Source: RGZA01 sp041917755
Lineage (GTDB): Bacteria > Pseudomonadota > Alphaproteobacteria > UBA9219 > RGZA01
DNA length: 64,000 bases
NCBI GenBank assembly: GCA_041917755.1
Contig: JAYRWY010000007.1
Coordinates: forward strand, 268,228-332,227
Reading direction: 5' to 3'
Below, in pieces: positions 7,810-15,431 of this stretch. Numbering within the stretch: the stretch's first letter is position 1; the number at the start of each line of letters is the position of its first letter. The notes below the pieces were generated by a model. It saw only the letters and a program-made list of their open reading frames with translations. It did no database searches and was not told the origin of the DNA. Both the position numbers and the translations under genes were made by a program.

Positions 7810-8969
7810 TAGATGACCTGTATGTCTGCTTGTAAGGCGCCAGCAGCTTTAATGGATTGAAGAATGGTTATCATATCACGTGGGCCAATGCCCAATGCAT
7901 TCAGGGCTTGAACCAATTCTTGTAAAGTGACGCCTGGTGAGAACACCGCAAGTTTCTTACCTTCACCTTCGCTGACATCGATGTCGGTTCTGTCTACAGT
8001 TTGTGTCGTGCCATTTGATAATGCGCCGGGCTGTGAAACCTGTGGGGTTTCTGTAATGCGCACGGTCAGGTTGCCTTGTGCAATTGCGACACGGCTGATG
8101 CGCACATTATCGCCCATGACAATAACCCCTGACTGTTCATCAATGACAACTCTGGCAACTTCATCTGGGGTTACCTGGAGTTGTTCAATTCGGGTGATCA
8201 GCGAGACAAGCTTGTTTTTGCTTTTATCACGAATTTGAACGGTGACATTAGAACGGTCATCGGCAACCGCGTATTCGCCTTTCAACTCATTGTTGATTAC
8301 TTCGGCAATCCGCTTTGCGGTGGTGAAATCGGGGTTGCGAAGGTTCAAGCGCAGGTTCGGCATATCAGCCAGCTCGAAGTTGATTTCACGTTCAATAATT
8401 GCACCATTGGCAATACGACCAGATGTCGGAACGCCTTTTGTTACCGATGCTGCGTTGCCCGTTGCGCTAAAGCCGCCAATGACTAATGAACCTTGTCCAA
8501 CGGCATATACTTCGCCATCCGCTCCCATTAATGGCGTAACTAACAACGTGCCGCCTGACAAACTCTTGGCATCGCCAAGTGTTGAAACGGTGACATCAAT
8601 TCGTGAACCTTGCGCTGAGAAAGGAGGAAGTGTTGCGGTAACCATCACGGCAGCAACGTTCTTGGTTTTTAATGAATCACCGCGGGTGTTAATGCCCAAG
8701 CGCTCAAGCATGCCCACCAAACTTTTTGCCGTGAACGGTGAGTTGCTGAGGCTATCACCAGTTCCATTCAATCCAACGACTAAACCATAACCCACCAACA
8801 TGTTGTCGCGCACACCATCAATATCAACGATGTCTTTAATGCGTGCGGTTGTGGCGTGGGCATTATTCGCAACGAGCTGCGATATGGCCATCAATGCAAC
8901 CAGGCATAAGGTTGCGATAGGTGATTGGTTTGTCATCTTAGCGTGACGTGTTTTGCCGAATTGAGACAT
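7809..8969 (-). CDS. flgI: Flagellar P-ring protein FlgI
   Basis: FlgI forms the periplasmic P-ring bushing around the rod. From ATG 8969 it is 386 residues, with a signal peptide ending near NNAHA. The mature start ARIKDIVDIDGVRDNMLVGY and the segments GTGDSL and LERLGI are typical. ATG 8969 is chosen because AAGGAG lies 6-8 bp upstream. The longer frame to 9014 would begin inside the sigma-54 -24 element (8998-9013). The SD sits in the loop of a small hairpin that also pairs the start codon. Confidence 0.96.
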   Translation of the reverse strand: MSQFGKTRHAKMTNQSPIATLCLVALMAISQLVANNAHATTARIKDIVDIDGVRDNMLVGYGLVVGLNGTGDSLSNSPFTAKSLVGMLERLGINTRGDSLKTKNVAAVMVTATLPPFSAQGSRIDVTVSTLGDAKSLSGGTLLVTPLMGADGEVYAVGQGSLVIGGFSATGNAASVTKGVPTSGRIANGAIIEREINFELADMPNLRLNLRNPDFTTAKRIAEVINNELKGEYAVADDRSNVTVQIRDKSKNKLVSLITRIEQLQVTPDEVARVVIDEQSGVIVMGDNVRISRVAIAQGNLTVRITETPQVSQPGALSNGTTQTVDRTDIDVSEGEGKKLAVFSPGVTLQELVQALNALGIGPRDMITILQSIKAAGALQADIQVI

Positions 8970-8989
8970 TGGTTGCTCCTTCTCCAATG
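8967..8989 (-). repeat. Hairpin enclosing flgI SD and start codon
   Basis: On the minus strand, CATTGG (8989-8984) can pair with CCAATG (8972-8967). The AAGGAG Shine-Dalgarno lies in the 11-nt loop and the initiating ATG in the 3' arm. The predicted sigma-54 start (near 8987) makes this the very 5' end of the mRNA. A 6-bp stem is modest, so any regulatory effect is speculative. Confidence 0.4.
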
Positions 8990-8997
8990 GTTCATTA

Positions 8998-9013
8998 TGC
9001 GAAACTCGTGCCA
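8998..9013 (-). promoter_or_regulatory. Sigma-54 type promoter for flgI-flgJ-flgN
   Basis: The minus strand reads TGGCACGAGTTTCGCA, with GG-N10-GC spacing and all seven bases of the -24 box TGGCACG. The -12 box is one base off TTGCA. The predicted start is near 8987, leaving a leader of about 18 nt that contains just the SD. Confidence 0.8.
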
Positions 9014-9172
9014 AATTCGCTCATTGCTAACTAATTGACAAATAAGGAAAAATAATCAAAAAACAGTCGTTACGAAAACGCAAATAATTCGATGACAGGT
9101 AAGAGTTGCCGCGTCATTTATGCGGCAATGCACTGAAACTTATGTGCTTTTTGGAATGTTTCTTGTTTTGCG

Positions 9173-9219
9173 TTAACTGGCCTTTAAGAGCCATCCCGCA
9201 AAGTGCTATAGTGAGATTC
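9173..9219 (+). promoter_or_regulatory. CtrA-type promoter of fliX with GANTC site
   Basis: TTAA (9173-9176), seven bases, then TTAA (9184-9187) match the CtrA recognition pattern TTAA-N7-TTAA. The right half overlaps a -35-like TTAAGA (9184-9189), which is exactly 17 bp from a -10 TATAGT (9207-9212). GATTC (9215-9219), a GANTC site of the CcrM type, lies at the predicted start. This is the layout of CtrA-activated class II flagellar promoters in Caulobacter. It drives fliX, about 90 bp downstream. I saw no other clear TTAA-N7-TTAA in the intergenic regions. Confidence 0.75.
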
Positions 9220-9301
9220 AATGGATAGTAAGTGATGAAGGCAACTGCATTACTGCCACGCCATAAGTTTTGCCCAGTAACTTTTTATAAGGCGATACCA
9301 C

Positions 9302-9727
9302 TTGATAAATAAAGTTGATGGACCTGGCGGCGTACGCGGAACACAACCGGTGCGTAAAGCTGGAAAAAGCGAAAAAACCGGCAGTACAAACTTCTCCTCA
9401 CATCTTTCGGATGATGGGGTAGGTGGTGCGCAAGGCGTTGGCGGTGCATCGGGTATTGGCGGCATCAGTGCGTTGATTGGCTTGCAGGAAGTGGATGACG
9501 CAACCCAGCGTGAATCTAAAGGCAAAAAACGTGCTCAGGCATTGCTGGACGAGATGGATGATTTGCGATTGGCGCTTGCCTGCGGAACCTTGACCCGTGC
9601 GCAACTGCTGAAATTGTCGGCCGCCATTCAAAGTGAAAAAATCAAAGCGGATGATCCCAATCTTAACCAGATTCTTGATGATGTGGACCTGCGCGCCAGG
9701 GTAGAGCTCGCCAAATATGGCTTTTAA
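9302..9727 (+). CDS. fliX: Flagellar assembly regulator FliX
   Basis: This 141-residue protein shows a Gly-rich N-terminal linker and a conserved C-terminal helical half, with LDEMDDLRLALACGTLTRAQLLKL and VDLRARVELAKYG, characteristic of the alphaproteobacterial FliX family. In Caulobacter, FliX couples early basal-body assembly to the sigma-54 activator FlbD. The start is TTG 9302, supported by AAGGCG at 9289-9294. The next in-frame choices would remove the conserved VDGPGG start. It is divergent from flgI and preceded by a CtrA-type promoter. No FlbD homologue lies in the window. Confidence 0.88.
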   Translation: MINKVDGPGGVRGTQPVRKAGKSEKTGSTNFSSHLSDDGVGGAQGVGGASGIGGISALIGLQEVDDATQRESKGKKRAQALLDEMDDLRLALACGTLTRAQLLKLSAAIQSEKIKADDPNLNQILDDVDLRARVELAKYGF

Positions 9728-9847
9728 GCCCTTTTAATGACCTGCTTGTTAACGGTTTGCATCTAAAGAGTTGCAAAACGGACAAAATCCCGCCAAGAAA
9801 GTCACCTATCCTTTTAATAGCCTACCAAGTCTTGGGGAGCCGATTTT

Positions 9848-10270
9848 ATGAGTTCAGTAATTCTTCCGCCCGATTATAAGCCAACGGAAAAAGAAAAATA
9901 CATGAACCCGGTCATGTTGGAATATTTCCGTCAGAAACTTCTGAAATGGAAAGCCGAGTTGCTGCAAGAATCTTCATCCACCCTGCAGGAATTGCAAGAA
10001 GATGGCGGCATGCAAGAACCCGATATTGCAGATCGTGCGACATTGGAAACCGACAAGTCGCTGGAATTTCGTACACGAGATCGTGAACGCAAGCTTATTA
10101 ACAAGATTGAAGAAGCGCTTCGCCGTATTGATGAAAATACATATGGCTATTGTGAAGAAACTGGTGAGCCAATTGGCATTAAGCGTTTAGAAGCGCGCGC
10201 CGTTGCAACCTTATCGGTTGAAGCACAAGAGCGCCATGAGCGCATGGAGCGAACGCAGCGCGACGAATAA
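9848..10270 (+). CDS. dksA: DksA-family RNA polymerase-binding factor
   Basis: DksA acts with ppGpp at the RNA polymerase secondary channel. This 140-residue protein has the coiled-coil with the family acidic tip (DIADRA, about residues 59-64) and the C-terminal CEETGEPIGIKRLEAR segment. Only one cysteine (Cys102) of the four zinc ligands is present; the other positions are Thr105, Ser123 and Ala126. Single-cysteine DksA forms are known in alphaproteobacteria such as Rhodobacter, so it is probably functional without a full zinc site. It is the usual neighbour of flagellar genes in this class. The start is ATG 9848. Confidence 0.93.
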   Translation: MSSVILPPDYKPTEKEKYMNPVMLEYFRQKLLKWKAELLQESSSTLQELQEDGGMQEPDIADRATLETDKSLEFRTRDRERKLINKIEEALRRIDENTYGYCEETGEPIGIKRLEARAVATLSVEAQERHERMERTQRDE

Positions 10271-10326
10271 GTTTAGTGGTAATGGAATAACCAATCCGAT
10301 GGTTTCGGTGATTAAAGGGGTTCTTC

Positions 10327-11076
10327 GTGATTAAACACTTCGTCAGTATTCTTTCGGTCACCTTATTATGCCTTGCTGCGGGTAGTGCGGATGCCCAGCA
10401 ATCGCCAACAGCTGGCAAACAGCCACCAGAAGCACAATCCAGAAATTCGGTTCTAACCAATACCAAGGCCTTGCCGCTGCCCGAACAGCCGCCCCCAGCG
10501 CCAAAATCGGAACCAAAGCCCAAAAGCAATGATGTGGCAAATCCTGCCAAAAAAATCTATGTCGCACCGGAGTTGTCCGATCGCCCCAATCCATCCAGCA
10601 ATATCATCTTGCCGCCACTATATGGCTGGAGCCGTATTGTTATCAAAGATTTGAAAATGCCGGATGAGGCGTTGGTCAATGATTGCGGCATGAAGAAGGA
10701 TATGATTTTTCACTTCTTTGTCGAACGCTTACGCGAAGGTGCCATTCCATTGGTCAACGAAGCCCAGGCTGATAATCTGATTTCTGATGTAGTTACAGTG
10801 GAAGCCGAGCCACAAATTATCAGCATGCAGGATCTGGTCATTAACTGCATTTCATGGATTCAATATAAGGTGTCTGTGCAATATACGTTTCGTGTTCCGC
10901 CGCTCATGTATCGCCGCAAAGTTCCAATCATGCTCTGGTATGATGGCATGATGGTATCATCTGCAAAATCCACACATAATGGCGCGCTGATTAACGGCTT
11001 CATTGACTTGGCGATGCGGTTTAGAAATGCATGGGATAAGCAGCATGCATCCGTAGACCCGGAAACCTTGAAGTAG
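10327..11076 (+). CDS. Exported hypothetical protein
   Basis: I do not recognise this 249-residue protein. A signal peptide (residues 1-23, ending SADAQQ) is followed by a Pro/Lys-rich linker to about residue 75. A globular part (about 90-240) contains LPPLYGWSRIVIKD, NDCGMKKDMIF and VINCISWIQYKVSVQYTFRVPP, with two cysteines that could form a periplasmic disulfide. The GTG start is preceded by AAAGGGG. It is 56 bp after dksA and convergent with flgH, 17 bp away. Position inside a flagellar cluster suggests, but does not show, an envelope or motility role. Confidence 0.7.
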   Translation: MIKHFVSILSVTLLCLAAGSADAQQSPTAGKQPPEAQSRNSVLTNTKALPLPEQPPPAPKSEPKPKSNDVANPAKKIYVAPELSDRPNPSSNIILPPLYGWSRIVIKDLKMPDEALVNDCGMKKDMIFHFFVERLREGAIPLVNEAQADNLISDVVTVEAEPQIISMQDLVINCISWIQYKVSVQYTFRVPPLMYRRKVPIMLWYDGMMVSSAKSTHNGALINGFIDLAMRFRNAWDKQHASVDPETLK

Positions 11077-11093
11077 CGGATACTATCCCGTCA

Positions 11094-11846
11094 TTAGAAC
11101 GGGAAGATGATATCCATTAGCTGGGTGCCATAACGGGCTTGCTGAACATCCATGATCTGACCGCGACCGCCGTATGAAATACGGGCTTCGGCAATCTGGT
11201 CATAATTAATGGCGTTTTGTGAACTGATATCCTCTGGACGAATTACGCCGGTAACTTTCAATTCGCGCATATCATAATTCACAGCCATTTCTTGTTTGCC
11301 GGCAATCACCAGATTGCCATTGGGCAGAACCTGGGTAACCACTGCGGCTACGCGCAAATTAATGCTGTCTTGGCGGGTGATTTCACCTTTACCATCATTC
11401 TGCGTAGTACCCTTATAACTTAGCAAGCTGGTCGGATCGACAGCTTCAGGCAGATATTTATGTAGCTTTGTTTCAAAGCCCAAGAGTTTTGGTGCGCTAT
11501 CGTCCTCATTGGTTGTGCGGGAACGCTTGGTTTCATTTTTAATCGATGCTTTGTCAGCCACTTGAATGATGACTGTCAAAATGTCACCAACCTTGCCTGC
11601 GCGCTGATCTTTCAGGAATTGACGTGCGCCAGCCTGCCATAAGGAGTTAGCTTGATGCTTATATTCTTCCTTTTGTGGCATAGGAAATTGCACAGGTTCT
11701 GCACCCGCAAGCTTGGCAGGATTTTCAACTGAACTCAGGGCAGGGGCTTCGCCAAGCTCGGAAAGGCGCTTTCCTGCATTGCACGCGCTGAGGCTGACCA
11801 ACGCGCTGGTGAGCATGATCATGTTGATAAAAGAATTTGCTTTCAT
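11094..11846 (-). CDS. flgH: Flagellar L-ring lipoprotein FlgH
   Basis: FlgH builds the outer-membrane L-ring. The 250-residue precursor has a lipoprotein signal with LSAC as lipobox (Cys22). Typical motifs are SLWQAGARQFLKDQRAGKVGDILTV, NLRVAAVVTQVLPNGNLVIAGKQEM and VTGVIRPEDISSQN, followed by ARISYGGRG near the C-terminus. It is the last gene of flgF-flgG-flgA-flgH, 16 bp after flgA, and co-transcribed from the sigma-54 promoter at 14439-14454. The presence of L- and P-ring genes indicates a Gram-negative cell with an outer membrane. Confidence 0.96.
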   Translation of the reverse strand: MKANSFINMIMLTSALVSLSACNAGKRLSELGEAPALSSVENPAKLAGAEPVQFPMPQKEEYKHQANSLWQAGARQFLKDQRAGKVGDILTVIIQVADKASIKNETKRSRTTNEDDSAPKLLGFETKLHKYLPEAVDPTSLLSYKGTTQNDGKGEITRQDSINLRVAAVVTQVLPNGNLVIAGKQEMAVNYDMRELKVTGVIRPEDISSQNAINYDQIAEARISYGGRGQIMDVQQARYGTQLMDIIFPF

Positions 11847-11862
11847 GTTCTGTTCCTCAATA

Positions 11863-12828
11863 TTACTTCACGGCTACTTTGGTTTTGGTATTCACGGGCG
11901 ATACAGATACTTTGCCGCTTGCAACGACTACGGCATCTACCGAACGATTACTTTGGGTGTTTAACACTTGAATGGTGTCGCCGATTGCACCATCTGCCAT
12001 CGCGCGGCCCTGTGTATTCAGTGTCATGTAAGGGGTTTCAACAGCGATGGTAATAATGCTGCCTTTGGTCACCATTTTTGCTCCACGTAAATCGCGAATG
12101 TGCAGCACGCTGCCTGCATTCAAACTGCGGCGAACTTCGGCATTTACAAGCCGTGATGCATCGGTAACAGCGTCACCGCCAACTTTGTCTGCGGGTGCGC
12201 GCGACCATTCAATATCACGCTCCGTAATGGCATCGCCTGTGGTTACGTTGTGATTGAGAATGGCAACCTGTACCATCATCATGGCTCTGCCATTTACTTT
12301 AATGACATCCGCATCGTTCGATCCGGCCTTATCAACCAGCAAATTGGTTTCAAAGCGGTTTTTAAGCGGATCATATTTCACTTCGGTAAAATGATAGCTA
12401 AGAGGCTCATTTTTTGCGCGGTGAATTTCCAAAGATTGGTTATCTAATGCAACGTCCAGATCTTTGTTGGGTACGACTTTTCCAAGTTCTGCAATAACTA
12501 GCTCTTTAATTTTTGCTGCATTCAGTGAATTGCTATCACGTATAACAACCATCCGTTCGTAATTATTCTCCGGTTTCCAATCAAATCCACTTGAGCGGGC
12601 AATCTGATTGAGCGCCGTTACATCGAGTACAAGCTTTTGTCCTGGTGCAGGTGCTTGGCCTACAATCAGACCTGCTTTATCGCCGGCATTCAAAAACACA
12701 TCCCCAAGCGTGATGTTAGCGCCTTCTAAAAGAACCTCGCCGCGAGTTGTTGCGGCGATGCATGGTGCGGCCATGCAGGCAGAAAAACTTGCGGCGAGGA
12801 GGAGGAGGAGCTTTTGAGCGCGGTTCAT
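11863..12828 (-). CDS. flgA: P-ring assembly chaperone FlgA
   Basis: FlgA is the periplasmic chaperone for FlgI polymerisation. The 321-residue protein has a signal peptide (cleavage near CIAAT). Its C-terminal SAF-type domain shows ITERDIEWSRAPADKVGGDAV, RRSLNAGSVLHIRDL and MVTKGSIITIAVETPYM, then MADGAIGDTIQVLNTQSNR. It is longer than the E. coli form, with an extra N-terminal domain as in other alphaproteobacteria. SD AGGA sits 8 bp before ATG. It lies between flgG and flgH. Confidence 0.93.
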   Translation of the reverse strand: MNRAQKLLLLLAASFSACMAAPCIAATTRGEVLLEGANITLGDVFLNAGDKAGLIVGQAPAPGQKLVLDVTALNQIARSSGFDWKPENNYERMVVIRDSNSLNAAKIKELVIAELGKVVPNKDLDVALDNQSLEIHRAKNEPLSYHFTEVKYDPLKNRFETNLLVDKAGSNDADVIKVNGRAMMMVQVAILNHNVTTGDAITERDIEWSRAPADKVGGDAVTDASRLVNAEVRRSLNAGSVLHIRDLRGAKMVTKGSIITIAVETPYMTLNTQGRAMADGAIGDTIQVLNTQSNRSVDAVVVASGKVSVSPVNTKTKVAVK

Positions 12829-12849
12829 GGCGATAATCCTGTATCCTTA

Positions 12850-13635
12850 TTAACGCAGCTGGCTGACAGTGCTCATCATTTCATCAGATGCTTTGATGAC
12901 ACGTGAGTTCATTTCATAAGCGCGTTGCGCGGTAATCAGGCTGGTAATTTCCGACACAACGTTAACGTTAGAATTTTCAATGGCACCCTGGCGAATTTCA
13001 CCAAAGCCTGCTGATGCAGGCACCGCCGTGGTTGCCGTTCCTGATGCGGGTGTTTCTTTAAGCAAGTTGTTGCCGGTTGCTTCAAGCCCTGCTGGGTTTA
13101 CAAAGTTTGCCAACTGGAACTGTCCAACATTGCTGAGTGAGGTTGTACCATCTTGCTTAATCAAAACTTCGCCGCTGGAGTTGATGGTGACATCAATTGC
13201 TGTATTGGGAATAGTGATGGATGGCTGAATGGGGTAGCCGTCTGCATTTACGATGACGCCTTCGGCATTCAGCTGAAGGGAGCCTGCGCGGGTGTAGGCG
13301 GTGCTACCATCCGGCAAAAGTACTTGGAAAAAGCCGCGACCACTTATCGATAAATCTAACGGATTATCGGTGATGGTTACGTTTCCTTGTGAATTGATAC
13401 GGTAAACGGCGGCTGGGCGCACACCCATACCTACCTGAATACCTGTTGGCACAATATTGCCGGCATCGGTGGAGGTTGAGCCAGGGCGACGAATGTTGTC
13501 GTAAATCATATCCTGGAATTCAGCGCGCATACGCTTAAAGCCAGTGGTCGAGATGTTGGCAATATTATTGGAAATCACTTCCACATTTAACTCTTGTGCC
13601 TGCATACCGGTTGCGCCGATTAACATACTACGCAT
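12850..13635 (-). CDS. flgG: Flagellar distal rod protein FlgG
   Basis: FlgG forms the distal rod. The 261-residue length is the standard size. It carries the axial-protein N-terminus with NNIANISTTGFKRMRAEFQD, the mid-domain NPLDLSISGRGFFQV and the C-terminal LITAQRAYEMNSRVIKASDEMM. The N- and C-terminal heptads form the coiled coil of rod subunits. It follows flgF by 13 bp in the same operon. Confidence 0.97.
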   Translation of the reverse strand: MRSMLIGATGMQAQELNVEVISNNIANISTTGFKRMRAEFQDMIYDNIRRPGSTSTDAGNIVPTGIQVGMGVRPAAVYRINSQGNVTITDNPLDLSISGRGFFQVLLPDGSTAYTRAGSLQLNAEGVIVNADGYPIQPSITIPNTAIDVTINSSGEVLIKQDGTTSLSNVGQFQLANFVNPAGLEATGNNLLKETPASGTATTAVPASAGFGEIRQGAIENSNVNVVSEITSLITAQRAYEMNSRVIKASDEMMSTVSQLR

Positions 13636-13648
13636 GGTCTATCTCCCT

Positions 13649-14368
13649 TTATGCCACTTTCCCTAGTGAACGAATGGCGTTGGTTAAACGTTGATTTTCT
13701 GAGTCAATTAAACGGGCAATCCGTTCATAAGCTCTGGAAATTTCTATGACATGGGTCATTTCCTGAACGGATTTAACATTAGATGCTTCCACCATGCCTT
13801 GATGTAGTTGTGCTTCTTCATCAACTTCTGGCGCTTCATCAGTGGAATAAAACCCGCCATAGGTTTGCTTCATCAATTGTTCATTATTGAATTTGACAAG
13901 TTGTAACCGGCCAATTTTTCCAAGATCGGTGGAAATGGTGCCGTCCAAGCTGATTTGAATACTTTTTGCGTTGGTAGGGATGGCGATGGTTGATCCCCCG
14001 CCCGATAAAATCGGGTAGCCGTCCGCGGTGACTATATTTCCTTCGGCATCCATTTGGAATGCACCTTGACGGGTATATTGTATTCCTTGCGGGGTCTGTA
14101 CAGCAAAATATCCCTGTCCGCTAATTGCGATATCAAGTGGATTGTCTGTGCGCGTGAACGAACCTTGCGCTGTGTTTCGCAAGGTTGCCCTATCTAGCAC
14201 CATGTGATGGGAAAACTTTTTATCTGGCTTAACCAAGTAGTCCTGGAACAGAACATCGTTTGACTTAAAGCCAGTGGTGTTCACGTTCGCAATATTTTGC
14301 GCAACAATGTCCATCTGCCGCTGCAGAGCTTCTTGTTGTGATAGCAAAACATATACCGGCGATTCCAT
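13649..14368 (-). CDS. flgF: Flagellar proximal rod protein FlgF
   Basis: This 239-residue axial protein has the rod-family signature QNIANVNTTGFKSNDVLFQD, the central NPLDIAISGQGYFAV, and the C-terminus VQEMTHVIEISRAYERIARLID. It is the first gene of the leftward flgF-flgG-flgA-flgH operon. A sigma-54 type element is located 71-86 bp upstream, and SD AGGAG precedes the ATG. Confidence 0.96.
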   Translation of the reverse strand: MESPVYVLLSQQEALQRQMDIVAQNIANVNTTGFKSNDVLFQDYLVKPDKKFSHHMVLDRATLRNTAQGSFTRTDNPLDIAISGQGYFAVQTPQGIQYTRQGAFQMDAEGNIVTADGYPILSGGGSTIAIPTNAKSIQISLDGTISTDLGKIGRLQLVKFNNEQLMKQTYGGFYSTDEAPEVDEEAQLHQGMVEASNVKSVQEMTHVIEISRAYERIARLIDSENQRLTNAIRSLGKVA

Positions 14369-14438
14369 TTGGCCTTACTCCTCTCTCTTAGGTGTGCGTT
14401 GGATCTTTTTAGCGCCCACTCGTCACAAGGCTTTCCTA

Positions 14439-14454
14439 TGCACGCGCTGTGCCA
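14439..14454 (-). promoter_or_regulatory. Sigma-54 type promoter for flgF-flgG-flgA-flgH
   Basis: The minus strand reads TGGCACAGCGCGTGCA, with GG and GC 10 bp apart. The predicted start is near 14428, about 60 nt before the flgF ATG. It is divergent to the fliL element. Confidence 0.8.
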
Positions 14455-14572
14455 ATATAGTTTTTTCTTTTATTTCAGACTCTTAGTCTGCGGTGATGCA
14501 TGGAACAGCCTATGATTTGAGCTGTTGGAGGATTAATTTTGGGGTCATTTTTACCCCCATCCGGCATAGATA

Positions 14573-14588
14573 TGGCACAGAACTGGCA
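14573..14588 (+). promoter_or_regulatory. Sigma-54 type promoter for fliL-fliM operon
   Basis: The plus strand reads TGGCACAGAACTGGCA, with GG-N10-GC spacing. The predicted start is near 14599, giving a leader of about 165 nt before fliL. Confidence 0.75.
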
Positions 14589-14596
14589 AGGAGGGG

Positions 14597-14616
14597 GTAT
14601 GGTTTTGCCGCCATAC
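14597..14616 (+). repeat. Inverted repeat at fliL transcript start
   Basis: GTATGG (14597-14602) and CCATAC (14611-14616) are perfect inverted arms around an 8-nt spacer, placed at the predicted sigma-54 start. The same two 6-mers form the inner arms of the hairpin at the flagellin transcript start (63778-63794). It could be a 5' mRNA stem or a shared protein-binding site. Confidence 0.5.
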
Positions 14617-14764
14617 TGGCGAATAACCGATTGAAAGAGCTAATTTTTTTCTTTCAAGAAGTTGTTAACCATGTTTTTGTTAAAGTGTTAACGTCTAAGG
14701 GCTTCAGATGAAATGCTCATTTGGTCCGCTTCCCTGAAATGGTTTTTGCCTAATAGGTTTTGCA

Positions 14765-15409
14765 GTGTCTGATAAAAAAGAAAAGAAAGCCGACGACAAA
14801 GATAAGAAGGAAGAAAAAAAAGGCGCTGCCGCAGAAGGTGAAGCAGAAGGCGAAGCTGCGGGCGGTGAAGAAGGCAAGAAAAAGATTTCCAAAAAAATGA
14901 TTATTATCATCGCAGCTGGTGCGGTGGTGTTGCTTGGTGCAATTGCTGCGGGTTTGGTTTTCTCCGGTGTGCTGGGTCCTAAGAAACCAGAAGCTGGTGC
15001 CGAACAGGCAGATGGCCATGGTGCAGCCAAGGAAGGCGAAAAAGCCGAGGGTCATGGCGCAGCATCAGGCGATGGTCATGGCGGTAAAAAAGATGAACAC
15101 GCAGGGCCAATATTTTATGACATGGGCGAAGTGGTCGTAAACCTGCAAACAGACGGTAAACGCCAGGTTTTCTTGAAGCTAGTCATTCAGTTGGAATTAG
15201 AAGCCGAAGAAGACAAAGCAGTTATTGAAAAAATCAAACCGCGCATTATAGATAACTTCCAGACCTATTTGCGTGAGTTACGGCTAGATGATTTGCGTGG
15301 TTCGGCTGGGCTTTATCGTTTACGTGAAGAATTATTGTTCCGCGTAACAGAAGCAGCCCAACCTGTTAAGGTAAAAGACGTGCTGATCCAGCAAATGCTG
15401 GTGCAATGA
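14765..15409 (+). CDS. fliL: Flagellar basal body-associated protein FliL
   Basis: FliL surrounds the stator-rotor region and supports stators. The 214-residue protein has a strongly charged Lys/Glu N-terminal tail (1-42) and one membrane segment (about 44-66). A Gly/His-rich linker (to about 115) leads to the conserved periplasmic domain with FYDMGEVVVNLQTDGKRQVFLKLVIQLE and the late motif KVKDVLIQQMLVQ. The GTG start at 14765 is the only reasonable choice before the charged tail. It leads the fliL-fliM-DUF6468-motE operon behind a sigma-54 element. Confidence 0.93.
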   Translation: MSDKKEKKADDKDKKEEKKGAAAEGEAEGEAAGGEEGKKKISKKMIIIIAAGAVVLLGAIAAGLVFSGVLGPKKPEAGAEQADGHGAAKEGEKAEGHGAASGDGHGGKKDEHAGPIFYDMGEVVVNLQTDGKRQVFLKLVIQLELEAEEDKAVIEKIKPRIIDNFQTYLRELRLDDLRGSAGLYRLREELLFRVTEAAQPVKVKDVLIQQMLVQ

Positions 15410-15431
15410 TGACTATAACTGAGGGCATCCT

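Larger units (their letters stand above)
14369..14764. other. Divergent flgF/fliL regulatory region
   Basis: This 396-bp non-coding stretch holds two divergent sigma-54 type promoters (14439-14454 minus, 14573-14588 plus) about 120 bp apart. Between them is the dyad GGGGT-N7-ACCCC (14541-14557), a possible activator site. An inverted repeat at the predicted fliL transcript start (14597-14616) is listed separately. The fliL leader of about 165 nt contains three TTAA half-sites (14665-14691), but not at CtrA spacing. No plausible gene is visible. Confidence 0.6.

Noticed and set aside
14665..14691. Three TTAA half-sites in the fliL leader
   Set aside because: Spacings are N11 and N4, not the N7 of CtrA sites. 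They lie downstream of the sigma-54 start and are probably due to AT-rich sequence.
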